Shown here in pieces: positions 25,922-35,428 of a stretch of DNA of 40,512 nucleotides. The notes under the pieces were generated by a model, which was not told the DNA's origin, did no database searches, and was given only the letters and a program-made list of their open reading frames with translations. The DNA comes from Pontiellaceae bacterium B12227 (GTDB taxonomy: Bacteria; Verrucomicrobiota; Kiritimatiellia; Kiritimatiellales; Pontiellaceae), in assembly GCA_029432775.1 (NCBI GenBank), contig JAROAZ010000038.1, forward strand, positions 1-40,512, written 5' to 3'. The stretch's first letter is position 1, and every line of letters begins with the position of its first letter. The position numbers and the translations under genes were made by a program.

Positions 25922-28900
25922 ATGAACAAGTTTACTTCAAAATTATGTCGGGGATTGGTTGTTGCGATTTTAAGTTGCCTGATTACTTCGGTAGACGCCG
26001 GCTTGACCGGGGTGTTGGACCTTAGCGGTCGGGATGTTGTCGGTTTGGGTTTGGGCGGTGGCGAGTCGAACGGTGATTTTGCCTCGCCCAAAACATTCAA
26101 CGCGACCAGCGACTTGAGCTTGAATGATGTGGCCTGGTCAGATGGTGGCTACAGCGGCGTGGTGGATATCAGTTTTGTTGCGACGGCCTCGGACGCAGCG
26201 GGTGGCGATACCATCCGCCGGGGAGGCAAGGGTGCCTTCGGAATTAACGACGGCGGGAGTGAGGGCCCTGCGGGGCGGGCAGTGCTCAACCCGGACGATG
26301 GTACGATCACCCTGTCCAACATTCAGTTCACCTACGTCTCCGGCGACGCCATTTCGAATATTGAATCCATCCAGTTTGCCGCTGTTTACATCGGCAACTG
26401 GGTGGCCGGCGAGACGGGCACGCTCAACGGGCAAGCGTTTGCCACCGGGGACAGTGGTGGAGATACAACCGCTACCGGCCGGAATGTGTTGAGCTCAGCT
26501 GCGGATTCCGTCGTCGTCGATTCGACTTCCGGGGCGTTCTCGATCAACGGGGTGGACCTCAGCGTGTCGACCGCCTCCGATCCTGTGGGGATCATCACCT
26601 GGGGAGCAGCCACCGATGTTTCGGCGATTTCGGAAGTCGTGACCAGCGGGACGCTGGTTGAGGCCATAAATGGCGCTTCCGGCACATCTGTGCTTACCGT
26701 AAACACGGTTGATTTTTCCGGGAGTGGTGGAGCCCTCCTAAGTGGAGCGACTGCCGCATCCAGTCAGTTGGATTCCGGCGGCGACACGGGAGATGCTTCT
26801 TACAATACATTGCTCGATAATGTTGATTATGGCGGCGGAGGTGATTACGGCACGATTTCAATTGGGAATGGATCGCTCACCAGTGGAGATGATTACCTGA
26901 TTCAGATCTGGTACTGTGACGATGTGCGCCCGGTGGGTGGTCGCGTGATGCGATTGGGTGACGGTAATGGAAATACGGTTGATCTGGATGCTAAAGGCGG
27001 AGGACAGGGGCAGTATGCGATCGGCACCTTTACGGCTGACGGGACCAGCCAGACGTTGTCATTCGATGCCATTGGAATGGGTAATGCCCACATTACGGCC
27101 TACCAGATCCGTGAGGCGGGACCTGCGGCCGAGCCGGATGTGCCGACCGGTTTGACGGCGACGAACGGGTTGACCGATGAAATTATACTGGACTGGGATG
27201 ATAATAATCAGTCCGGCTTCTCATACTTTGTTGTAAAACGCTCAGAGACTTCCGGCGGGTCGTATACGCCGATTCCCGGTGCAGAGCCGACAGTAAGCGA
27301 ATATACGGATACCGGGCTGACCACAGGCACAAACTATTATTATGTGGTAAGCGCGGTGAACGCCGACGATGTGGAATCTACGAATTCAGTGGAAGCCTCT
27401 GCGACGGCCCAGGTGTTTGTGCCTGATGCGCCGACCGTACCCGCCGGGTTTGATGTGCGGGCGGGTAACACGCGCGCCTATCTGAGCTGGGACGAGAACA
27501 CACAGGTTGGTTTCAAGGAGTTCCGGGTGAAACGGTCGACCGTTTCGGGCGAGCAGTATGACATAATCGCCACGATCAGTGCCGGCGCCGATACCACGTA
27601 TAATGATTCGGGGCTGACCAATGGAACAACCTATTACTATGTGGTTACTGCCGTGAATGCCGACGATCTCGAGTCGGCTCCCTGCGCTGAGCAATCGGCC
27701 ACACCGGCAGCGGGTGCGGAAGCGCCCAACTTCCTGTTCATTATTGCCGACGACATGGACACCTATGCCGTGAATGCCTACCGCGAGTTGGAGCCGTGCG
27801 AGACGGATGCTGCGGGCAATCCGTATGGCATTGACACACCAAACATCGACCGACTGGCTGACGAGGGGATGCTGTTTCATCAGGCCCGTCTGATGGGGGC
27901 GAACAAAGCCGCGGTCTGCACGCCATCGCGCGCCTGCATCATGACCGGTCGCAGCACCTGGGAACGGGAAGTGGGGATGACGGCGGCTACGACGTTCCCC
28001 GGCATCTTTAATCGCGGTGTGCGCACCGGCGTAGCCGACCTTCCGTATGCGACCTACCGAACCTGTAAAGAAGGCAACTCCTATCCGTTGGCCAATGCCG
28101 AGTTCACGGTGGTGAACGATGCCACAAAACGTGGCAACACGGATGGCAATGGGTCCGAATGGCACGGTGACCGGGGCGTTGACTATCTCGAAGACTGGGC
28201 GAATAACCACCAGACCAATGGAAAACCGTTTTTCATGTATCTCGGGTTCTCGCACCCGCACGACGAGCGTAACGCCCGCGAAACCCCGAACCTGACCGGA
28301 CGCTACAACTGTGTCAACACGATCGATCCGGGCAGCATTGTGCTCGATGCCGATTCTCCGCCGCTGCCTTATAATCACCTCCCCATAACCGAAGCCAACG
28401 GCATCCCTGCAAACTTTCCCTTCCATCCCTTCGACAACGGGCATTTGGGTGTGCGGGACGAAGAGAGCGCACCTGGCATCTTGAAGTATCGTACGGAAGC
28501 GGTGGTTCGAAATGAAATCGGTCGAAACTTTGCCTGTGTGGACTGGATCGACCAGCAGATTGGTCGCGTACTGGAACGGCTGGAAGATCCCAATGGCGAT
28601 GGCGACATGTCCGACAGCGTGGCTGACAATACCTATATTGTCTTCACAGCAGATCACGGGATTGCGATCGGACGTCACGGACTGCAGGGCAAGCAAAACC
28701 TGTATGAACACACGTGGCGGGTGCCGTATATCGTCAAAGGGCCGGGCATCGAAGCCGGAACCGCGACGGACGCCCTGATCTATCTCCACGAAACCTTCCC
28801 GACCTTCTGCGACCTCGCCGGCCTCGACATCCCGGCCACGATCGACAGCAATGACGGCCAGAGCTTCCGCGCAGTGCTTGAAGGCACCGCCAGCACGCAT

Positions 28901-30109
28901 CATGATGTGATCTATGGGCTCTATGCCGGCGGGGACAAACCCGGAATCCGAGCCGTGACTGATGGCCGTTTCAAGCTGATGAAATATGATGTCGATGGCA
29001 ATGGCACCCAGGTTGCCCAGCTGTTCGACCTAGAGCAGAACCCGTTTGAGCTGCTGCCCGAACACGGGGTTAGTAATCTGGCGTTGGAGCCTGCGTATGC
29101 GCTGATCCGCCAGCAGCTGGAAGAAAAGCTGATGGAAAAACGCATTGAGTTTGCCGACCCGTACAGCTACCTCGGAGATCGCACGTTGTTCCGGTTTGAG
29201 GGCGACCTGTCAGACCGCTTGCCCTTCGGCCATGATGGAACCGCCAGCAATGGCGTGTCTTATTCGACGGAGGTTCCAGACGCCGTGGAGTATGTGGTCG
29301 GGGAAACGAATACAACCTCGCTGGATCTGGAACAGGATCTTCAACAATATGTGGAAGTCTCCAGCGGGACCGGGCTTAACTTTGGAAATAATCCCTTCAC
29401 GATTGAGGCGTGGGTAAAATTGGAAACCCTGCCGGCGACGGATGACCTCGCCAGTGCCATGCCGCTGGTTCAGAAAAAGGTGATCGGAGAGAATGATTCC
29501 GAGTTGGATTATCTGTTTTTGGCAGCGGCAGGAAACTATGGCGACTCCGGAACCTATTCAAACATGGCGCTCCACTTGGGATCGTCCCTGATTATTTCCA
29601 CGCTCGCGATTCCCGATACCGGATGGCATTACATAAGCGTATCGCTGGATCCGAATTCAGATACAGTTCGCTTCCAGTTGGATGATCAGACGGATACGCA
29701 ATCCACAACGGCGTTTGGTACCGCGAATGACGGCCCGTTGATTATCGGCGCGCATTATACCAGCGCTGGAGCGATCGACAGCTCCTTTGATGGGCTGATT
29801 GATGAACTCAGCATAACGGATGGCTTCCTTGCTGAGGCCGAGCGTCAACCGTTGCAGGGTTATCCAGAGCCGTTGCCTGCACAACTCTACGCGCCAACCA
29901 TTACACCGGAGGGCGTCAGCCTGAGTTTTGATTCTAGTTCCTCATTCCTTTATGATGTTGAATCAAAACAGAGACTGACGGATCCGGAGTGGCTACTGGA
30001 GCAACGCTTTGTCTGGGATTCGGGCGATACCATCTCGGTGGATTTGGGCGGCACGACGTCCACGAGCGCGTTTTATCGGGTGAAGACGAATGGGCCGTAC
30101 AACAATTGA
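25922..30109 (+). CDS. Giant multidomain secreted sulfatase (binding-like domain, two Fn3, S1 sulfatase, LamG)
   Basis: The open frame runs from 25850, but ATG 25922 has AGGAGAGAG directly upstream and starts a signal peptide, giving 1395 residues. Order: signal peptide 1-26; two beta-rich domains 27-195 and ~200-398 (the second with ITWGAATDVS and GDDYLIQIWYCDD, probably binding modules); fibronectin type III domains 405-496 and 505-595; S1 sulfatase 600-1080 with Asp610-Asp611, Cys666 in CTPSR, Asp911-His912 in TADHG; LamG/concanavalin-like domain ~1085-1305 (FTIEAWVKLE); C-terminal module ending FYRVKTN. The usual GKWH motif is replaced by TCKEGNSY (714-721), which I recall as a feature of a distinct S1 branch rather than damage. 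Likely a sulfatase that stays attached to, or concentrates on, insoluble glycan. Confidence 0.9.
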   Translation: MNKFTSKLCRGLVVAILSCLITSVDAGLTGVLDLSGRDVVGLGLGGGESNGDFASPKTFNATSDLSLNDVAWSDGGYSGVVDISFVATASDAAGGDTIRRGGKGAFGINDGGSEGPAGRAVLNPDDGTITLSNIQFTYVSGDAISNIESIQFAAVYIGNWVAGETGTLNGQAFATGDSGGDTTATGRNVLSSAADSVVVDSTSGAFSINGVDLSVSTASDPVGIITWGAATDVSAISEVVTSGTLVEAINGASGTSVLTVNTVDFSGSGGALLSGATAASSQLDSGGDTGDASYNTLLDNVDYGGGGDYGTISIGNGSLTSGDDYLIQIWYCDDVRPVGGRVMRLGDGNGNTVDLDAKGGGQGQYAIGTFTADGTSQTLSFDAIGMGNAHITAYQIREAGPAAEPDVPTGLTATNGLTDEIILDWDDNNQSGFSYFVVKRSETSGGSYTPIPGAEPTVSEYTDTGLTTGTNYYYVVSAVNADDVESTNSVEASATAQVFVPDAPTVPAGFDVRAGNTRAYLSWDENTQVGFKEFRVKRSTVSGEQYDIIATISAGADTTYNDSGLTNGTTYYYVVTAVNADDLESAPCAEQSATPAAGAEAPNFLFIIADDMDTYAVNAYRELEPCETDAAGNPYGIDTPNIDRLADEGMLFHQARLMGANKAAVCTPSRACIMTGRSTWEREVGMTAATTFPGIFNRGVRTGVADLPYATYRTCKEGNSYPLANAEFTVVNDATKRGNTDGNGSEWHGDRGVDYLEDWANNHQTNGKPFFMYLGFSHPHDERNARETPNLTGRYNCVNTIDPGSIVLDADSPPLPYNHLPITEANGIPANFPFHPFDNGHLGVRDEESAPGILKYRTEAVVRNEIGRNFACVDWIDQQIGRVLERLEDPNGDGDMSDSVADNTYIVFTADHGIAIGRHGLQGKQNLYEHTWRVPYIVKGPGIEAGTATDALIYLHETFPTFCDLAGLDIPATIDSNDGQSFRAVLEGTASTHHDVIYGLYAGGDKPGIRAVTDGRFKLMKYDVDGNGTQVAQLFDLEQNPFELLPEHGVSNLALEPAYALIRQQLEEKLMEKRIEFADPYSYLGDRTLFRFEGDLSDRLPFGHDGTASNGVSYSTEVPDAVEYVVGETNTTSLDLEQDLQQYVEVSSGTGLNFGNNPFTIEAWVKLETLPATDDLASAMPLVQKKVIGENDSELDYLFLAAAGNYGDSGTYSNMALHLGSSLIISTLAIPDTGWHYISVSLDPNSDTVRFQLDDQTDTQSTTAFGTANDGPLIIGAHYTSAGAIDSSFDGLIDELSITDGFLAEAERQPLQGYPEPLPAQLYAPTITPEGVSLSFDSSSSFLYDVESKQRLTDPEWLLEQRFVWDSGDTISVDLGGTTSTSAFYRVKTNGPYNN

Positions 30110-30150
30110 TCGATTAAGGCCTGGTGGTTACGGTAGATCTGGAGAAAACG

Positions 30151-33100
30151 ATGAAGAAAATAGCCTATGGTTTTACGGTGGCTATGCTGGCGGCGTGTGT
30201 TGTGCAGGCAGGAAGCGTAACCTACTCGCTCGGTGAAGTTCAGACGGTTGATATCAATGGAGTATTTCCAGCAACAGCTGATAATAGCGTCGATAAGTTT
30301 GATGTATCAGGAGTCGCGAATAATGTTATCGCCCCTTTTGACACCACGGCCTATCTCCGAGGTGCTTCTGCATCTAAACCCGGACGGACGGCGAAGCTCT
30401 ACCTGCAGTTCGACCTCACGGGCTTGACAGCTCAGACGATTAGCGGCGCGACCCTCGCGTTTGATGCCTACTCGCTGAATGACACGGTGGATCTAACACT
30501 GAGTGTTCATCAGTTGACGAGTGATTGGGACCCGTCGGGAATGCCCGATCCTACATGGGATCCAGCAGTCATCACCACCATCGCCACGGGGCAATCGATC
30601 ATCAGCGGCACGGGAACGGATCAGTATGATGGAGGTGGAACGGGCGATCCTATTTACCGCAATACCACCTCCTACTCGCTGGATGTCTCCACCATCGTCG
30701 AAAACTGGCAGAGTGGAGACAGCAACAACGGGTTCATGATCGAGTTCAACGATATGGCCTCCAACAACGGAATCGGATTGGATACAAACAGCGTGCAGCT
30801 AAGCGTGACCGAGGCTCTGCCGGTGGACACGACTCGTCCGAATGTGATTCTGATCATGGCCGACGACATGGGCTATGGCGATCCGTCGTATATCAATGCA
30901 TCGGTTCTCCAGGCGGATGGCGTGGCGCATCCCGATCAGGGCTGGATTCAAACGCCTAATATGGATGCCATGGCAACGGCCGGTTTGCGCTTCGATCGCT
31001 TCTACTCCGCTTCCGCGGTGTGCTCTCCGACCCGGGCGAGCTGCCTGACGGGCCGCAATCCGTTCCGCGTGGGTGTACCCTTTGCCAACGATGGCTATCT
31101 GGGTGCCGATGAAACGCCGCTCTCCGAACTACTCTCCGCACAGGGTTACGCGACGGGGCACTTCGGCAAATGGCATCTCGGAACCATGACGACCTTACGA
31201 ACAGACTCCAACCGGGGTTCGGCTGGAAATACGGTGGAGTACCATCCGCCCTGGCAGTTCAATTATGATGTTTGTTTTGCGACGGAGTCCAAGGTTCCGA
31301 CCTATCATCCGTATCGCAAGACGGTCAATGGCTCCGCACTGCCGACGGCCTACACCATGAATCCAACGCTTGGCTATACCATTACCGATGCCAATTTCTA
31401 CGGCACGCACTACTGGACGATGCCGACCAACCCCGCAACCGCCGCCGAAGGCGTGGTGGTCCCGCTGGATGTCGTGAATAACGCGACCGACGGGGATGAT
31501 TCCAAGCTGATCACCGACCAGGCGATCGCGTTTATCAAGGAGTCGGTCAGTAATGAGACCCCCTTCTTCGTGGTGCTCTGGTATCACACCCCTCACAGAC
31601 CGATGGTGGACCCGTTAGAAATCGCGGATACCGATTCGGCCATTGCATTGAAGGGTGGCATCGAAGATATGGATACAGCCATCGGGAACCTGCGCACGGA
31701 ACTTGGAGCGCTGGGTGTGCGAACGAATACCATGCTGTGGCTCACCAGTGATAACGGCCCCGCATCATCACTTGATTCAACAACGGACGAAGTTCAAAAC
31801 CCGATTCCCGAACGAACGATCCGGAGCGGCGGACTGTTGGATCGCAAGGCCAGCTTCTACGAGGGCGGTATCCGGGTGCCCGGTATCCTCGAATGGCCTG
31901 CGGTGATTCCCTCCGGAACCAATACGAGTTTCCTTTCTTCGACCAGCGATTATTATCCCACCATTCTCGACTACCTGGGGCTGAGCGTTCCTGACCAGAA
32001 AGCGCTGGACGGCATTTCCCTGCGCCCGGTGATTGAGGGAACTCTCGCGGAACGTCCATCACCGATCGGTTTTCTGCTTGGAGGTAATAGCCCGGAGGAG
32101 GCTTGGATATCGCAGGATTATAAGCTGGTTGAGGTCTCTGGTGGTGAATGGGCACTGTATGATATGACGTTGCCCGATCATCAGCTCGAAGCCACTGCGC
32201 TGGCCACGGAAAGCAATGTCTCCGGCAAACCGCAGGCGATCCAGGATATCTACAATACGATGATGGCGGACTACACGGCGTGGAAAGCCACGGTGGATGC
32301 CGATACGGCCTACACCAATGCGACCACTCCTGCTGTTACGTTGAGTGCGGTCAGCGAGACCGAGGTGCCATTTAGCGTAACCATCAGCTTCGATAAAGCG
32401 GTCGAGGGCTTGAACTCGGATGATTTGATTGTCGCTGGCGGAACCGCGGGAGCCGTGAGCGGAAGCGGAACCAGCTATACGGTTCAGATTACACCCACCT
32501 ATATTGGCGACATCTCGGTTCGCCTTCCACAAGGAGCGGCTTTTGCTGCGGATGGCACGCCAAGCCTTCCGTCTAACGAACTGCTGGTTGATGTGCTGAA
32601 TGCCGTTGAACTTGAAACGATTGAATCGACGGTATCCTTTGATGGGGGAAGTCACACAACGGTTGATTCAGAAGACTTTTCGCCCGCGATCGGAAGCAAT
32701 AATCTCGATAAGTTTGATGGCGTCGGTGAGCCGTTTGCCACGACGCTTTATGTCCGGGGTTCACCGCAAGCAGCCCGTCAGGTTCGCGCATTCCTGGAAT
32801 TCGACCTGAGCGCATTGGACGCTTCGTCTGTGGACGCTGCAACCCTGCATCTGAATGGCTATTCGCTGAACGACTTTGTTCCCGTTTCGTTAGAAGCCAT
32901 TGCCGCGGCGGAGGAGTGGTCTACTACACCCTCTTATACACTTGGAACGCTGGGAACCGCAGCGGATGGCGGAAGTATCATCACCGGATTGGATACCAAT
33001 TTAGTGCGTGACTATACCTTCGATGTAACGGAAATGGTTGCCGCCTGGACGGATGGATCGTGGACCAACTACGGGATGATGTTGCAGGTTTCGACGGACA

Positions 33101-33411
33101 CCGAAAATAACGGAGTCGGGTTCCAGCTGACGGGGAACGATGCTCCGTGGCTATCGGTAAATCAGATCCCGCTCAAGGTGCTTCAATATCAAATCAGTTC
33201 TCCGTCGAGTACGACCAATGCCCAGTTTAACCTGATTGCCCAGGGCGCAACGGGATCAACGATTTATCTGCACAAGTCGGAAAATTTATTGAGTAATGAT
33301 TGGGCCGTTATCGATTCAGCCTCCTCGACCGAGGGTGTTCTTTATTTTTCAGAACCCATCTCGAATTCGACCTCTGGATTCTACAGGGTTTCGACGGAGA
33401 GCATGCCGTAG
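30151..33411 (+). CDS. Multidomain secreted sulfatase flanked by two DNRLRE/CBM96-like domains
   Basis: ATG 30151 with GGAG 8 bases upstream starts a clean signal peptide (1-20) and gives 1086 residues; an upstream GTG at 30124 lacks a ribosome site. Residues ~28-220 and ~828-1005 are two copies of a DNRLRE-type (CBM96-like) beta domain: DNSVDKFD/SNNLDKFD, TTAYLRGA/TTLYVRGS, LYLQFDLTGL/AFLEFDLSAL, DAYSLND/NGYSLND. Between them lie an S1 sulfatase (228-~715) with Asp238-Asp239, Cys291 in CSPTR, GKWH 339-342 and Asp534-Asn535 in TSDNG, and a bacterial Ig-like domain (~725-815). The C-terminal module ends GFYRVSTES. The paired flanking binding domains are the striking part. It follows the 25922 gene by 41 bases. 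Confidence 0.9.
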   Translation: MKKIAYGFTVAMLAACVVQAGSVTYSLGEVQTVDINGVFPATADNSVDKFDVSGVANNVIAPFDTTAYLRGASASKPGRTAKLYLQFDLTGLTAQTISGATLAFDAYSLNDTVDLTLSVHQLTSDWDPSGMPDPTWDPAVITTIATGQSIISGTGTDQYDGGGTGDPIYRNTTSYSLDVSTIVENWQSGDSNNGFMIEFNDMASNNGIGLDTNSVQLSVTEALPVDTTRPNVILIMADDMGYGDPSYINASVLQADGVAHPDQGWIQTPNMDAMATAGLRFDRFYSASAVCSPTRASCLTGRNPFRVGVPFANDGYLGADETPLSELLSAQGYATGHFGKWHLGTMTTLRTDSNRGSAGNTVEYHPPWQFNYDVCFATESKVPTYHPYRKTVNGSALPTAYTMNPTLGYTITDANFYGTHYWTMPTNPATAAEGVVVPLDVVNNATDGDDSKLITDQAIAFIKESVSNETPFFVVLWYHTPHRPMVDPLEIADTDSAIALKGGIEDMDTAIGNLRTELGALGVRTNTMLWLTSDNGPASSLDSTTDEVQNPIPERTIRSGGLLDRKASFYEGGIRVPGILEWPAVIPSGTNTSFLSSTSDYYPTILDYLGLSVPDQKALDGISLRPVIEGTLAERPSPIGFLLGGNSPEEAWISQDYKLVEVSGGEWALYDMTLPDHQLEATALATESNVSGKPQAIQDIYNTMMADYTAWKATVDADTAYTNATTPAVTLSAVSETEVPFSVTISFDKAVEGLNSDDLIVAGGTAGAVSGSGTSYTVQITPTYIGDISVRLPQGAAFAADGTPSLPSNELLVDVLNAVELETIESTVSFDGGSHTTVDSEDFSPAIGSNNLDKFDGVGEPFATTLYVRGSPQAARQVRAFLEFDLSALDASSVDAATLHLNGYSLNDFVPVSLEAIAAAEEWSTTPSYTLGTLGTAADGGSIITGLDTNLVRDYTFDVTEMVAAWTDGSWTNYGMMLQVSTDTENNGVGFQLTGNDAPWLSVNQIPLKVLQYQISSPSSTTNAQFNLIAQGATGSTIYLHKSENLLSNDWAVIDSASSTEGVLYFSEPISNSTSGFYRVSTESMP

Positions 33412-33467
33412 AGCAGGTGACCGCAAGGCCGATCGAATATTGAAGGAATGAATAGAAAAAAGGTAAT

Positions 33468-35327
33468 ATGAATATGAAACTACTCAAAACGTTAATGCTG
33501 ACTCCGATGGTTTGCCTTTGTGCAGTTGCGCTTACTCCCTTGTCTGCTTTGGCGGAGCCACGACCGAACATCGTCATCTTTTACGTAGATGATCTCGGGT
33601 GGCAGGGGACCCAGTTGAATGATGTGGATGCACCGTGTCCCTACGAAACACCGAATGTGCTGAAGCTGGCAGAGCAGGGGATGAATTTTACCCAGGGGTA
33701 TTCCGCCGCGCCGACGTGTGCGCCTTCTCGGGCCGGAATCATTACGGGCCAACATCCGGGGAAACTTCGGTATACGCATGTCTTATTTGATCGGATTATC
33801 AAAGGCAGAGCGACGGAGGAATTCGTTGATCCCTATCTCGGTGCCCACCTTCAGATGGATGCGCTCACCCTAGCAACGGCATTGCAGGATAATGGATATC
33901 ATACCGGCCATGTAGGCAAATGGCACCTTGGATTGAGTTCATCGCTGTTCGGTTTTGAGTTTAGCCATGAGGACCGCGGGGTGCATCGGAAGGCGCCGGA
34001 TCGAACGAAGGACTTTTCGACCGCTGATGATCCGAAATATCCGTTGAGTAAGGAAAAATATCCGCCATTCAGTACCAAAAAGCCGGATGGCATTTCGTAT
34101 CCCTACGATGGAGTCACCGAGTCCGCGCTGAAATTTATGGAAGAGAGTCAGGACAAGCCGTTCTTCCTCTACCTGGCCCACTGGATGGTCCACTGGCCGG
34201 CGATGACCCGCAATGGAGAACTGCTCGAATACTATTGCGACAAGCTGGGGCAGCCGTTCCCGCCTAAAGCGGGAGAAATGTCCACTCCGGGGCAGAATAA
34301 CCCGTATTTTGCATCTATGGTGACCACGGTCGACTGGAGCCTGGGTCGGATTGTGGACTATCTTGAAAAGACGGATGATCCGCGTAATCCGGGCAAGAAG
34401 CTTATCGAAACGACCTATCTGATCTTTACGTCCGACAATGGAGGCTGCACGAACCATGGGAAGGAGGTTCTTTCCGACAACTCTCCCCTGAAATACGGAA
34501 AATCGAATGGAGAAGAGGGCGGTATTCGTGTCCCGATGGTAATTCGAGGTCCCGGGATTCCGAAGGGCTCACAGTTTGATGGGTTAGTCAACCAACTCGA
34601 TTATTTTCCGACGATTCTGAACCTGACTGATTCCTCGATTGCACCGGAAGCACAGAGTGAATTGAGCGGTCTGGACATCACTCCGGTGCTGCTGGATGGC
34701 GCCCGGCAGATTGTGGATGCGCAAGGCGTGAAGCGGGAAAACCTGTTCTGGCATTTCCCGCACGGTCAGGATTCGATGAAATCCGTCCTTCGCGAAGGGG
34801 ACTTTAAGCTCCTCAAGAACTATCTGACACGCGACTACAGTCTGTATCGTCTCTACAAAAACGGGCAGCGGGACGATCTCGAGGAAATGAAGGATCTGGC
34901 GTTAGACCCTGAATATGCTCCGGTTGTCAAAAAGCTTTCAGAAAAGCTGGAGCGTCATCTCGCAGAAAATCAGGTGGAGGGTCCGTATCTTAACCCGGCC
35001 TATAAAGGTAAAACTAAACCGGCGGCGGAGATCCAATCGGTGACGTTCGATCCCGCCAGCCGCCAGGCCGGCGTACAACTGGCAACATCGGGCCCGGCGA
35101 TCGAGACCGCCTATGTGATTTATCGCGACAAGCCGGGGGCGGAGAAAAAGAAATCCAAGCACGGTAAGGGGACAGATGTGCGTCTGGGCATGAAGATGCC
35201 GGCTACCATTGCCTCCTCAGGAAACATGGTCAGCGCCCGGATTCCGAAAAAAATCGAGGCCTATTGCTTCCTGCTAATCGATGAAAACAATTACCAGACC
35301 TTCAGCAAAATCCAACTCGCCAAGTAG
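33468..35327 (+). CDS. Secreted S1-family sulfatase, paralogue of the 2931 gene
   Basis: 619 residues, signal peptide about 1-29; ATG 33474 is an equally possible start, with AAGG just upstream. S1 motifs: Asp41-Asp42 in VDDLGW, Cys84 in CAPSR, GKWH at 150-153 and Asp323-Asn324 in TSDNGG. It aligns along its whole length with the 2931 sulfatase, including shared runs such as KYPLSKEKYPPFS, GELLEYYCDK, MVTTVDWSLGR and EKTDDPRNPGKKLIETTY, and the same C-terminal beta domain (GPAIETAYVIY). The two probably attack the same or closely related sulfated units, one from each half of the locus. Gaps are 56 bases upstream and 101 downstream. Confidence 0.95.
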   Translation: MNMKLLKTLMLTPMVCLCAVALTPLSALAEPRPNIVIFYVDDLGWQGTQLNDVDAPCPYETPNVLKLAEQGMNFTQGYSAAPTCAPSRAGIITGQHPGKLRYTHVLFDRIIKGRATEEFVDPYLGAHLQMDALTLATALQDNGYHTGHVGKWHLGLSSSLFGFEFSHEDRGVHRKAPDRTKDFSTADDPKYPLSKEKYPPFSTKKPDGISYPYDGVTESALKFMEESQDKPFFLYLAHWMVHWPAMTRNGELLEYYCDKLGQPFPPKAGEMSTPGQNNPYFASMVTTVDWSLGRIVDYLEKTDDPRNPGKKLIETTYLIFTSDNGGCTNHGKEVLSDNSPLKYGKSNGEEGGIRVPMVIRGPGIPKGSQFDGLVNQLDYFPTILNLTDSSIAPEAQSELSGLDITPVLLDGARQIVDAQGVKRENLFWHFPHGQDSMKSVLREGDFKLLKNYLTRDYSLYRLYKNGQRDDLEEMKDLALDPEYAPVVKKLSEKLERHLAENQVEGPYLNPAYKGKTKPAAEIQSVTFDPASRQAGVQLATSGPAIETAYVIYRDKPGAEKKKSKHGKGTDVRLGMKMPATIASSGNMVSARIPKKIEAYCFLLIDENNYQTFSKIQLAK

Positions 35328-35428
35328 TTGTGCGGATGATCGAAACCTGTGTGGATCACATATGATTTCCTGATAAACAGGGTGTGTCATCTGAGATCGA
35401 ACCACGGCGTAAAAAAGAGGGATTTAGG

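Noticed and set aside
27988..28100. Internal deletion in the giant sulfatase because GKWH is missing
   Set aside because: The surrounding sequence is continuous and the TCKEGNSY form with following DATKRG and EWHGDRG looks like a conserved alternative branch, not damage.
27386..28903. 505-codon open frame on the minus strand
   Set aside because: It lies wholly opposite the sulfatase domain of the 25922 gene, has no signal peptide, domain or ribosome site, and its composition is that of an antisense shadow.
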